Assembly: GCA_022573485.1 (NCBI GenBank)
Contig: JACZTW010000046.1
Location: 1-15,922, forward strand
Reading direction: 5' to 3'
DNA: 15,922 nucleotides
Origin: Planctomycetota bacterium
GTDB lineage: Bacteria; Planctomycetota; Phycisphaerae; UBA1845; CAIVHJ01
Shown one piece after another: positions 1-6,015 of this stretch; positions within the stretch are counted from its first letter, which is position 1; the number at the start of each line of letters is the position of its first letter. The notes under the pieces are model-generated. The model was not told where the DNA came from. It saw only the letters and a program-made list of their open reading frames with translations, and searched no databases. The translations under genes were made by a program, and so were the position numbers.

Positions 1-2
1 TC

Positions 3-1025
3 CACAGCTTCGCCACGTGCATCGCTACCAGCGCGTCCCAGTACATCGGCGACACGCAGGGCACGGGAGGGAGCGGGCTCACGACGACTCGACTCGGCGG
101 CCTGTCCGTCAGCCCGGACAACACCAAGATCGCAGTCGCCGGTGGCGACACCGGGCAAGTCATCGTGTATGACTACACGGCCGGAAACTGTCAGGGCACA
201 GGCGCCTCACTGAGCGGCGCCCGCCAAACCATCGACGGCCTACTGTGCTTAGAGGATACACAAGGCACGGCCTGGCTTGACAATAACACCGTGCTGGCCA
301 TCTCCACTACGGGCGAACTCTTCGCCGTCGATGCCAATTCCATGGCTACCACACTGCTCACAACAGTCAATACGGTCGTCGGTTGCGGCCCCGGCTACTC
401 GGACATTGAGTACAATCCCGAGATCTCGCCGAATATCTACATCATGTACAGCGCTTTTGCCAATAACACGACCACGAATCTGCTGTTCGTCCTGGATCCG
501 AACGACAATTACAACCTGTTAGGCACGTGGGATTACAGCACTTCCATTGAGACCACTCGCGAAATCGCCTTCGATGCTTTCGGTAATCTGTTCGTCGGCC
601 AATACGGTGGAAGCGCAACTGAGTTCGGTCCGCCCATCGATCTCATTGTGGATGCAGTGAATCTGAGTTCGCTCGCAGACAATAACTCTGTTGACTGGTA
701 TACCAGTTTGATCGAGTCGAACTTCAGTGGGATGGATGTCGCGATCGGCGGGACGACGAAGTGTGGCGACGGCTTCTGCGACGACTCTGAGGACGCCTGC
801 AACTGCCCGGCGGACTGCCCCGGTTCGTGCTGCGGTGCCTGCGTGTGGGACACTTTCCCGGTAGACGGCCAAGTCGGCGCGGGAGACTTGGCCTTCCTGC
901 TGGGCAGCTGGGGACTGATCCCGCAGGATGCCGACCCGGCAGTCGTTTGCCTGGACATCGACGGTAACGGCAGCATCGGCGCGCTCGACCTGGCCAACTT
1001 GCTGGGCAACTGGGGGCCGTGCTGA
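3..1025 (+). CDS. Secreted beta-propeller-like protein with C-terminal dockerin-like repeats (5' end missing)
   Basis: The frame is open from the left edge (first complete codon at 3) with no stop until TGA at 1023-1025, so this is the C-terminal part of a longer protein. A GTG at 165 lies inside continuous coding sequence and is not a credible start. The first ~230 residues contain recurring strand-turn units such as LSVSPDNTKIAVAGGDTG and DNNTVLAISTTGELFAVD, which resemble WD40/YVTN-type propeller blades. A Cys-rich linker follows (CGDGFCDDSEDACNCPADC, about 762-821). Two dockerin-like repeats then close the protein. The first (about 862-915, VDGQVGAGDLAFLLGSWG) has a degenerate calcium loop. 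The second (about 948-1022) has a canonical DIDGNGSIGALDL loop and ends WGPC. In this phylum such tails mark exported proteins. The specific function is not recognisable; the propeller could be a binding scaffold rather than an enzyme. Confidence 0.8.
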   Translation, partial: HSFATCIATSASQYIGDTQGTGGSGLTTTRLGGLSVSPDNTKIAVAGGDTGQVIVYDYTAGNCQGTGASLSGARQTIDGLLCLEDTQGTAWLDNNTVLAISTTGELFAVDANSMATTLLTTVNTVVGCGPGYSDIEYNPEISPNIYIMYSAFANNTTTNLLFVLDPNDNYNLLGTWDYSTSIETTREIAFDAFGNLFVGQYGGSATEFGPPIDLIVDAVNLSSLADNNSVDWYTSLIESNFSGMDVAIGGTTKCGDGFCDDSEDACNCPADCPGSCCGACVWDTFPVDGQVGAGDLAFLLGSWGLIPQDADPAVVCLDIDGNGSIGALDLANLLGNWGPC

Positions 1026-1062
1026 TCAGGACGCCTGTGGCCGATCCGTAATTAGAGAAACC

Positions 1063-1092
1063 AACCCCGATCCGCCGCGGCGGATCGGGGTT
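1063..1092. terminator. Perfect 30-bp palindrome, probable terminator of the propeller gene
   Basis: Bases 1063-1092 read identically on both strands: a 14-base arm starting AACCCCGATC, a central GC, and the reverse complement of the arm. The RNA would form a very stable GC-rich hairpin. It lies 38 bp after the stop at 1025 and is followed by TTCTTCTTT on the plus strand, a broken U-run that fits a Rho-independent terminator. Because the palindrome is perfect, it could instead be a dispersed palindromic repeat that also terminates transcription. Confidence 0.6.
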
Positions 1093-1139
1093 CTTCTTTG
1101 GCACTGTAGGAGTCAGCCCGGATTTCTCACGTTGTTCTT

Positions 1140-1298
1140 GCCACAAAGACACAAAGGCACGAAGATAAAGAATATATGTCACTTTTTCTTATCTCAGAAT
1201 TAAAAAGTCTGTAAAAAACAGCTTTCATGCGTCATTGGCTGCTATCGTAGTGGCGAGTACTTCTATTGCTCTTCTTTGTGTCTTGGTGCCTTCGTGGC
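1140..1298. repeat. Imperfect inverted repeat pair of GCCACRAAGRCACMAAG type
   Basis: The left arm (1140-1164) reads GCCACAAAGACACAAAGGCA and continues CGAAG. The right arm (1274-1298), read on the minus strand, is GCCACGAAGGCACCAAGACA continuing CAAAG. The arms match at 20 of 25 positions and enclose about 109 bp of A/T-rich sequence. Each arm is itself a degenerate run of a CACRAAGR-like unit. Arms of this sort recur in many environmental bacterial genomes (from general knowledge; not checked here). It may be a small non-autonomous element or a long-range stem. No ORF inside it is credible. Confidence 0.6.
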
Positions 1299-1348
1299 CA
1301 GAAATTCGCGTTAGCTAGATTCATATACGAGCGCGAAGGAGTCGCTGC

Positions 1349-2716
1349 ATGCTTCGACTGTTCTCATACGCCGGGCTCGTGATTGCGGCCTGCGCCCAAG
1401 TCGCCGCGGCACAATGGAATCCGGATGCGGGCCAGTGGGGCAAGGAAGACCCACGGGACGTTCGTGTGATGACTTGGAACGTCTATGACGGCCTGTGCAG
1501 TTCCAATGCCAAAGTCGAAGGCCTGAACAACTGGGCGGGTCTGGCGCGGATCATCGCTGCCATGAAGCCGGACATTCTGATCCTTCAGGAGGCCGGCGAC
1601 AACACCGGCAACGGCACCGGCAGTAGCGTCGATTCGGTTTTCATTTTGGGGTTCACAAGCGGTCTGTTGTTTGACGGCGGGACTGATCCGTACAACGGCG
1701 GCGCTGAGATCACTGCCTGGGTTCAAAAGTACGACCCGGCCTACGACCTGAACAACGTCTTCGTCAGCAGCAATACCGACGGTTTCAACCGCAACGTCAT
1801 CATCAGCCGTTATCCGTTCGCCGACTTGAACGGCGACGGAAAATCCAAGAACAGCGACCTCTTTTTCATCTTCGCCGATGAATATGCCCCGGGCGGGGAT
1901 GGTGGCATTCGCGGGTTTCAGTTTGCCGAACTGGAACTGCCCGACGAGACCTACGCCGGCGACCTGGTAGTGGCCAACGCCCATCTCAAAGCGGGATTCT
2001 CCGGCAGTGACCACACCCAACGACACGAGGCCGCACAGAACACAGCCTACTATATCGATTATCTGCTCAACGGCGCTGGGACGGGCGTTCCCGATCCGCA
2101 CGACATGATTCTCGATAGTCCGCAAGTAACTTCGATCCTCGATGATTTTACGCCGGTGATCTTCGGCGGCGACTGGAACGAAGACGAGCAAAACAACGGG
2201 CACCGGGGCCCCGTCGACTGGCTGACACGGGCCCAGTTCAACGGCGGGACCGACGGCGTCGATCGTGACCGCAGCGATGCCACCTTTGACGACGCGCGCG
2301 AGCCGTTCACCAACAGCCGCACGACGCGGGGTACCAGCAAGCTCGACTACCTCGCCTGGCAGGACAGCATCGCGGTACTGCGCCACGCGTTCATTTTTGA
2401 TTCCGTCGAAGTGGACGAAGCCGACATGCCGCCGGAATTGCAGGACATGGACTTCGGCGGCATGTTCGCCAGCACCCTGGCGTCGGATCACTTGCCGGTG
2501 ATCGCGGACTTCATCCTCCCGCAGTCGGCACCGCCCGATTGTCCAGCCGACTTCAATGGCGACGGCACCGTGGGAGCAGCCGATCTGGCAGTTTTGCTCG
2601 GCGATTGGGGATCGTGCCTGCCGGAAGAAGATTGCCCCGCTGATTTCAATGATGACGGCCTGGTCGGGGCCGCCGACCTGGCTGAGCTGCTGGGCGATTG
2701 GGGATCCTGTCCGTAG
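1349..2716 (+). CDS. Secreted endonuclease/exonuclease/phosphatase family protein with dockerin-like tail
   Basis: The 455-aa product starts at ATG 1349 behind AAGGAG (1336-1341, 7-nt spacing). Residues 1-21 form a signal peptide with a probable cut after AQVAAA. Residues 36-390 are an EEP/DNase I-like fold with the family landmarks in order: MTWNV (N44), DILILQEAGD (metal-binding E81), VIISRYPF, VVANAHLK (H212), FGGDWNED (D275, N277), LDYLAW (D333) and ASDHLPV (D380-H381). All the catalytic signature residues appear present, so it should be a metal-dependent phosphodiesterase or phosphatase. Whether the substrate is extracellular DNA, RNA, a phospholipid or a sugar phosphate cannot be told. 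Two 27-residue Cys-bounded repeats (about 397-423 and 428-454), each with a DFNxDGxVGAADL calcium loop, together make one dockerin-like domain, presumably used for surface or complex attachment. It shares this tail type with the gene upstream. Confidence 0.88.
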   Translation: MLRLFSYAGLVIAACAQVAAAQWNPDAGQWGKEDPRDVRVMTWNVYDGLCSSNAKVEGLNNWAGLARIIAAMKPDILILQEAGDNTGNGTGSSVDSVFILGFTSGLLFDGGTDPYNGGAEITAWVQKYDPAYDLNNVFVSSNTDGFNRNVIISRYPFADLNGDGKSKNSDLFFIFADEYAPGGDGGIRGFQFAELELPDETYAGDLVVANAHLKAGFSGSDHTQRHEAAQNTAYYIDYLLNGAGTGVPDPHDMILDSPQVTSILDDFTPVIFGGDWNEDEQNNGHRGPVDWLTRAQFNGGTDGVDRDRSDATFDDAREPFTNSRTTRGTSKLDYLAWQDSIAVLRHAFIFDSVEVDEADMPPELQDMDFGGMFASTLASDHLPVIADFILPQSAPPDCPADFNGDGTVGAADLAVLLGDWGSCLPEEDCPADFNDDGLVGAADLAELLGDWGSCP

Positions 2717-2744
2717 TGATGTGCTTCGTGAAGACGTGAACCAC

Positions 2745-2838
2745 AAGGAGCCGCGGGCTTCAGCCCGCGCGGACCTTCGAAACTGCGCGACGTTCTCGCT
2801 GTGGAGCAATCCGCGCGGGCTGAAGCCCGCGGCTCCTT
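2745..2838. repeat. REPIN-like element: perfect 29-bp inverted repeat (GCCGCGGGCTTCAGCCCGCG family)
   Basis: The left arm is 2745-2773 (begins AAGGAGCCGCGGGCTTCAGC) and the right arm is 2810-2838 (begins TCCGCGCGGGCTGAAGCCCG). They are exact reverse complements over 29 bp, separated by 36 bp. Each arm is also a hairpin on its own (CGCGGGCT/AGCCCGCG), which is the layout of a REP doublet. It sits in the 133-bp gap between two convergent genes, where it may also act as a bidirectional terminator. A solo relative lies at 13083-13109. Confidence 0.8.
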
Positions 2839-2849
2839 ATCAATTGCGT

Positions 2850-4085
2850 TCAGCGCCTGACTTCGCTCACCACTACGCCCTCGATCACCACCCCCACCAC
2901 ATGGGACGTGTACTCAAACGGGTCGCCGTCGAAGAGCGCCACGTCGCCGTCTTTACCGACTTCCAGCGAGCCGACGAACCGATCCACGCCGAGAATCTTC
3001 GCCGCCTCGATGGTGATCGAAGCGAGTGCATCTTCAAACGACAATCCGTACGCCGCGGCGATGGCAGCTTCGAACAACACCACTCGTGTCTTGGGCACGT
3101 AACTCTCGTAACCGCTCTGCAGGGCGAACGGAATCCCCGCTTCCTTGAGCTTGGCTGCGGTCTCCATGCTGAGGTTCTTGCGCTCGCCATAGGCCCGCAA
3201 CATGGTCGGATGTATGATCACGGGCACGCCGGCCTGCTTTATTTTGTCGAGCACCATGTAGGCTTCGGCGGCGCCGTCCAGAACGATCTTCAAATCAAAC
3301 TCACGGGCCAGCCGCAGGGCCGAAATGATGTCGTGGGCTTTGTGGGCCGTAATGAGCAAACGAACTTCGCCGTCCAAAACGCGGGCCAGCATCTCGAGTC
3401 GCAAGTCGCGCGACGGTTTCTTGTCTTCTTTGGCGGTTTCGAGCTTGCGTGTATAATCCTGGGCTTTGATCAACTCCGCGCGAAGCACCGCCATGACCTT
3501 GGCCCGCGTTCCGGGCGTAGCTTCCTTGCCCTTTGTCTTGCCGGCGGCGTCGCGCCCGAGCGTGACCGCGAGCATCGCCGTCGGAACACGCACTGCCTCC
3601 TCCACTGTCTCGCCGGTCGTCTTGGCGATCATGGTTTGCCCGGAAAGCGGCAGGCCCGGTGCGTGCCCGGTGTGAATCGTGGTGATGCCGAACTCGCGAA
3701 GCCACTGCACCAATCGTTCCTGAGGGTTGTAAGCGTCGATGGCCCGCAGCTCGGGATGGATCGGGCCGGAGCGCTCCAATTGGTCCTGATCTTGATCTTG
3801 ATTCATATATCCAGTTAAGCCGACCACCGTGTGGGCATCGACCAGCCCCGGCGTGACGACCTTGGCGGTCAGCGTGCGGTGCCCGTCGGGAATCTGCACA
3901 GCCGACGCCGGGCCGACCTCGACAATCTTGCCGTCGGTGATCACGACCACGCCGTCTTTGATCGGCTCACCGGCCATCGTGTAGACGGTCTCCCCTCGCA
4001 CGGCCACCTGTGCGACGGCATTGAACGAGTGGAACAGACTCTGAACCACAAACACCAACAATACCGTGACTTGTTTACTTCGCAT
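2850..4085 (-). CDS. Secreted amidohydrolase-fold protein lacking metal ligands (probable pseudoenzyme)
   Basis: The 411-aa product starts at ATG 4085 with a well-placed GAGGA Shine-Dalgarno upstream. Residues 1-26 are a signal peptide (probable cut after AVAQ). The fold is that of imidazolonepropionase-like amidohydrolases: an N-terminal beta segment (VAVRGETVYTMAGEPIKDG), PGLVDAH at 79-85, and a C-terminal VGSLEVGKDGDVALFDGDP at 371-389. The key sites are changed. The HxH motif is H85-T86-V87. The His pair of the paralogue (VLHHVSEG) is here VLDGAAEA (269-276). The HTDD site is QSGY (323-326). Deacylase or hydrolase activity is therefore unlikely, and a partner or binding role with the upstream paralogue is more plausible (inference). 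Residues 95-102 form a small QDQDQDQ expansion from a TTGATC-type hexamer repeat that the paralogue lacks. It is probably co-transcribed with the upstream paralogue across a 326-bp gap. Confidence 0.82.
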   Translation of the reverse strand: MRSKQVTVLLVFVVQSLFHSFNAVAQVAVRGETVYTMAGEPIKDGVVVITDGKIVEVGPASAVQIPDGHRTLTAKVVTPGLVDAHTVVGLTGYMNQDQDQDQLERSGPIHPELRAIDAYNPQERLVQWLREFGITTIHTGHAPGLPLSGQTMIAKTTGETVEEAVRVPTAMLAVTLGRDAAGKTKGKEATPGTRAKVMAVLRAELIKAQDYTRKLETAKEDKKPSRDLRLEMLARVLDGEVRLLITAHKAHDIISALRLAREFDLKIVLDGAAEAYMVLDKIKQAGVPVIIHPTMLRAYGERKNLSMETAAKLKEAGIPFALQSGYESYVPKTRVVLFEAAIAAAYGLSFEDALASITIEAAKILGVDRFVGSLEVGKDGDVALFDGDPFEYTSHVVGVVIEGVVVSEVRR

Positions 4086-4126
4086 GATGTTCCTCTTTCA
4101 CAAAACACGAGGATGGGATAACCATC

Positions 4127-4151
4127 AGAGCCGGGAGCGCAAGCGACCGGT
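4127..4151. repeat. Possible solo copy of a planctomycete-type intergenic repeat (GCCGGGAGCGCAAGCGACCGG)
   Basis: The segment contains CCGGGAGCGCAAGCGACCGG, GC-rich and bounded by CCGG at each end. Only one copy is in this window, so the repeat status rests on memory of similar sequence in planctomycete intergenic DNA rather than on anything visible here. Confidence 0.3.
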
Positions 4152-4213
4152 CAGAAGCCCCGCACTGGCGAAGATTTCGCGTTTGGCCGTCGTGATCACG
4201 TCGCAACTGGCTT

Positions 4214-4323
4214 GTTTGCCACCGACTTCAGTCGGTGGTGGTCGGTCCACAACTTTGTTTCTGAAGCCGGCTGGCAATCCTGTTTCAGGGCTCCCGAACC
4301 ACCAACTAAAGTTGGTGGCAAAC
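4214..4323. repeat. REPIN-like element: inverted pair of CCACCRAC-TTYA-GTYGGTGG hairpins
   Basis: The left unit is 4214-4239 (GTTTGCCACCGACTTCAGTC, then GGTGGT). The right unit is 4298-4323, whose reverse complement reads GTTTGCCACCAACTTTAGTT, then GGTGGT. The two agree at 23 of 26 positions in inverted orientation, 58 bp apart. Each unit folds alone as CCACCRAC/GTYGGTGG around TTCA or TTTA. Two of the three differences are the two halves of one stem base pair (G-C against A-T), and the third lies in the loop. Confidence 0.75.
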
Positions 4324-4411
4324 GAGAACTCTGCTTTGTGAGTCTACCGCTTCATTCGAAAGTTTCTGGCGCTTCAGGCTCCAAACAGGTCATACATCCG
4401 CTCGCTGTCAT

Positions 4412-5707
4412 TCAGTCACCCCAACAATGCACGTCGCTCGCGCGATCTTCACCGGCGCCCTTGCCGCCGACCGCATAGAGTCGATCTTTCGGGTCGGAGA
4501 GATCAAAAACCTTCACGCCTTCGACATACGTTTCCAGCACTTTCGTATACACGCTCAATGGATCGCCGGACAGAATGATGAAGTCCGCATCCTTACCGGG
4601 AGCCAGCGAGCCGACCCGATGCTCCAGGCCCAGCATGATCGCACCGGCCATGGTCAGACCGTAGAGGGCTTTCTCGCGGCTCATTCCGGCCCGCACCGCC
4701 AAGCCGGCGGAACGAAAGAACAGCCGTGAATCCGTGATCCAGTCGTCCGTATGGAATGCGACCAGCACGCCGGCCTGTTCAAGGATTGCGCCGGTCTTGT
4801 GCAGCAGATACATAGCTTCGAGTTTCCCGCCGGGGCTGTCGACGAGGATGATCGACGCCGGCGCACCCGCTTCGGCGATCTGCTTGGCCACCTTCCAGCC
4901 TTCGCTGACGTGGTGCAACACCACGCGGAAATTGAATTCCTTCGCCAGCCGCAGCACCGTCATGATGTCGTCATGCCGGTGCGTGTGGTAGTGGACAATC
5001 CACTCGCGATTGAGAACCTTGAGCAGCCCCTCCATTCGCAAATCACGATCGGGCATCTTCTCAGGGTCATCTTTCGCGCGTTCGATCTTCTTTTGATACT
5101 CCTGCGCTTTGATGAATTCGATTCGAATCAGGGCCGCCGACTTGGCCCGCGTTTCGGGGAAAGGCGGTTTACGCTGCGAGTTGGTCCCGTTGGCCATTTT
5201 CATGCCGCCGGCGATGTGGCCGTCGGCGTCGTAGATCAGCAGATCATCCACAATCTCGCCGTCGCGAAGTTTGAGGTATAGAGTTTGGCCGCTCATCAAA
5301 TGGCCCGAGCCGGGCATGACGTTGACCGTCGTGATCCCGCCGGCCTGCGCACGCTGCATACCCGAATGACGGACGTTGACGGCATCGAGAATTCGCACTT
5401 CAGGATGAATCGGGCCTGACGAATCGCCGCCTGAAATCTCGCCGATATGCGAGTGCGTGTCCACCAACCCCGGCATAATCACTTTGCCGGTGGCATCGAT
5501 TCTCTGGGCATCGTCCGGGATGGTCGTCGCGCCTGCAGCGCCGACGGCTGTGATCCGCCCCTGATGCACGACCAGCACGCCCTCCTCGATGTTCGCGCCG
5601 TCGATGAGAATGATCTTCGCACCGACGAACGCCAGCGGCTTTTCCTGGGCCGGCACTGCGGAACAGAAACTCAACAGCATCGCCAGCGCAACACACATCT
5701 TGCCCAA
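4412..5707 (-). CDS. Secreted amidohydrolase, imidazolonepropionase-like, metal ligands intact
   Basis: This is a metal-dependent hydrolase of the amidohydrolase superfamily (imidazolonepropionase-related group); its substrate is not identifiable. I chose TTG at 5707 because GGAGG at 5717-5721 lies 9 nt upstream. ATG at 5698 and TTG at 5755 are alternatives. From TTG 5707 the protein is 431 aa. It begins with a short signal peptide (MCVALAMLLSFCSAVPAQ from the internal Met). It then shows PGLVDTHSHIG with the HxH metal pair (H85, H87), a His-rich strand VHYHTHRHDDI (about 238-248), VLHHVSEGWK (H265, H266), AFHTDD with the expected Asp (321/322), and the C-terminal VGSLAPGKDADFIILSGDP. It aligns end to end with the downstream paralogue, which has lost these residues. 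Signal peptides on both place them outside the cytoplasm. The last ~20 residues past VFDLSDPKDRLYAVGG are an unconserved-looking tail. Confidence 0.87.
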   Translation of the reverse strand: MGKMCVALAMLLSFCSAVPAQEKPLAFVGAKIILIDGANIEEGVLVVHQGRITAVGAAGATTIPDDAQRIDATGKVIMPGLVDTHSHIGEISGGDSSGPIHPEVRILDAVNVRHSGMQRAQAGGITTVNVMPGSGHLMSGQTLYLKLRDGEIVDDLLIYDADGHIAGGMKMANGTNSQRKPPFPETRAKSAALIRIEFIKAQEYQKKIERAKDDPEKMPDRDLRMEGLLKVLNREWIVHYHTHRHDDIMTVLRLAKEFNFRVVLHHVSEGWKVAKQIAEAGAPASIILVDSPGGKLEAMYLLHKTGAILEQAGVLVAFHTDDWITDSRLFFRSAGLAVRAGMSREKALYGLTMAGAIMLGLEHRVGSLAPGKDADFIILSGDPLSVYTKVLETYVEGVKVFDLSDPKDRLYAVGGKGAGEDRASDVHCWGD

Positions 5708-5716
5708 TGGTCTATT

Positions 5717-5721
5717 CCTCC
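5717..5721 (-). promoter_or_regulatory. Shine-Dalgarno GGAGG that decides the amidohydrolase start
   Basis: Read on the minus strand, GGAGG is followed by AATAGACCA and then TTG (5707). The nearest ATG (5698) is 18 nt away, outside normal spacing, so TTG is the preferred initiator. Confidence 0.5.
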
Positions 5722-5774
5722 GGATCAGGGTACTTGAGTGGAAGCCTGCGTCCAAACGGCATCACATCCGCTTC

Positions 5775-5806
5775 AAAAACGCGGATTCGCGGGACGCCAC
5801 GCCGCG
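5775..5806 (-). terminator. Possible intrinsic terminator downstream of tRNA-Lys
   Basis: On the minus strand, CGCGG (5806-5802) can pair with CCGCG (5784-5780), or the local CGCG-AATC-CGCG can form a small hairpin. TTTTT (5779-5775) follows directly. It begins about 23 bp after the tRNA 3' end. The stem is short, so confidence is limited. Confidence 0.35.
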
Positions 5807-5828
5807 CTGAGCACGATGAGCTGTCAAA

Positions 5829-5901
5829 TGCACCCCCAGGGACTCGAACCCCGAACCCGCTGGTTAAGAGCCAGCTGCTCTGCCAATTGAGCTAGAGGTG
5901 C
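5829..5901 (-). tRNA. tRNA-Lys, anticodon CUU
   Basis: The minus strand folds as a complete 73-nt cloverleaf. The acceptor GCACCTC pairs with GGGGTGC with one T-G wobble. Positions 8-9 are TA. The D arm is GCTC/GAGC with an 8-nt loop. The anticodon stem is GCTGG/CCAGC with loop CTCTTAA, giving anticodon CTT, which reads AAG (lysine). The variable loop is GGGTT. The T arm is CGGGG/CCCTG with loop TTCGAGT, and the discriminator is A at 5829. The 3' CCA is not encoded (TTTGACAG follows), so a CCA-adding enzyme is needed. Confidence 0.96.
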
Positions 5902-5934
5902 AGGCGGGCGGGACAACCCCACCCGAGCACGCCC

Positions 5935-5963
5935 AATCTCACCGATTCCTGCCAAACTGTCAA
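5935..5963 (-). promoter_or_regulatory. Candidate promoter of tRNA-Lys
   Basis: On the minus strand a perfect TTGACA (5963-5958) is followed after 17 bp by GAGATT (5940-5935), which matches only 3 of 6 bases of the -10 consensus. Transcription would start around 5928, about 27 nt before the mature tRNA. The -35 and spacing are good and the -10 is weak. Confidence 0.4.
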
Positions 5964-6015
5964 GTCTCTCGCGCTTCGCCTTGCAGGCCCGCCGACGATC
6001 CAGTTAGATATCCTT

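Larger units (their letters stand above)
1026..1348. other. Gene-free 323-bp gap between the two dockerin-tagged genes
   Basis: No convincing gene is seen. The gap holds the 30-bp palindrome at 1063-1092 and a separate imperfect inverted repeat with arms at 1140-1164 and 1274-1298. The ~109 bp between those arms is strikingly A/T-rich for this window (for example CACTTTTTCTTATC and GTAAAAAACAG). The promoter of the EEP gene is presumably near the right end, but no clear -35/-10 pair could be picked. The Shine-Dalgarno AAGGAG at 1336-1341 belongs to the next gene. Confidence 0.6.
4086..4411. other. Gene-free 326-bp gap between the amidohydrolase paralogues
   Basis: No gene is seen. The gap carries the Shine-Dalgarno of the downstream paralogue (near 4092-4096, minus strand) and a REPIN-like pair at 4214-4323. 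It also contains GAGCCGGGAGCGCAAGCGAC (about 4129-4148), a short motif I associate from memory with repeated intergenic sequence in planctomycete genomes. A gap this long between likely co-transcribed paralogues is explained mostly by repeat insertion. Confidence 0.6.

Noticed and set aside
165..1025. GTG at 165 as the true start of the propeller gene
   Set aside because: The same frame is open to the left edge with propeller-like sequence (LSVSPDNTKIAVAGGDTG) before the GTG, so the gene begins outside the window.
1364..2809. Long open frame on the minus strand, antisense to the EEP gene
   Set aside because: It mirrors a GC-rich gene with a signal peptide, full EEP motifs and a good ribosome binding site on the plus strand. 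The antisense product has no recognisable motif and runs through the REPIN.
3784..3803. TTGATC-type hexamer run as a phase-variation switch
   Set aside because: The unit is 6 bp, so copy-number change would not shift the frame; it only lengthens the QD run in the amidohydrolase-like protein.
2556..3818. 420-codon open frame on the plus strand spanning the EEP end, the REPIN and the amidohydrolase
   Set aside because: It crosses two real genes in other frames and a palindromic element, and has no family resemblance.
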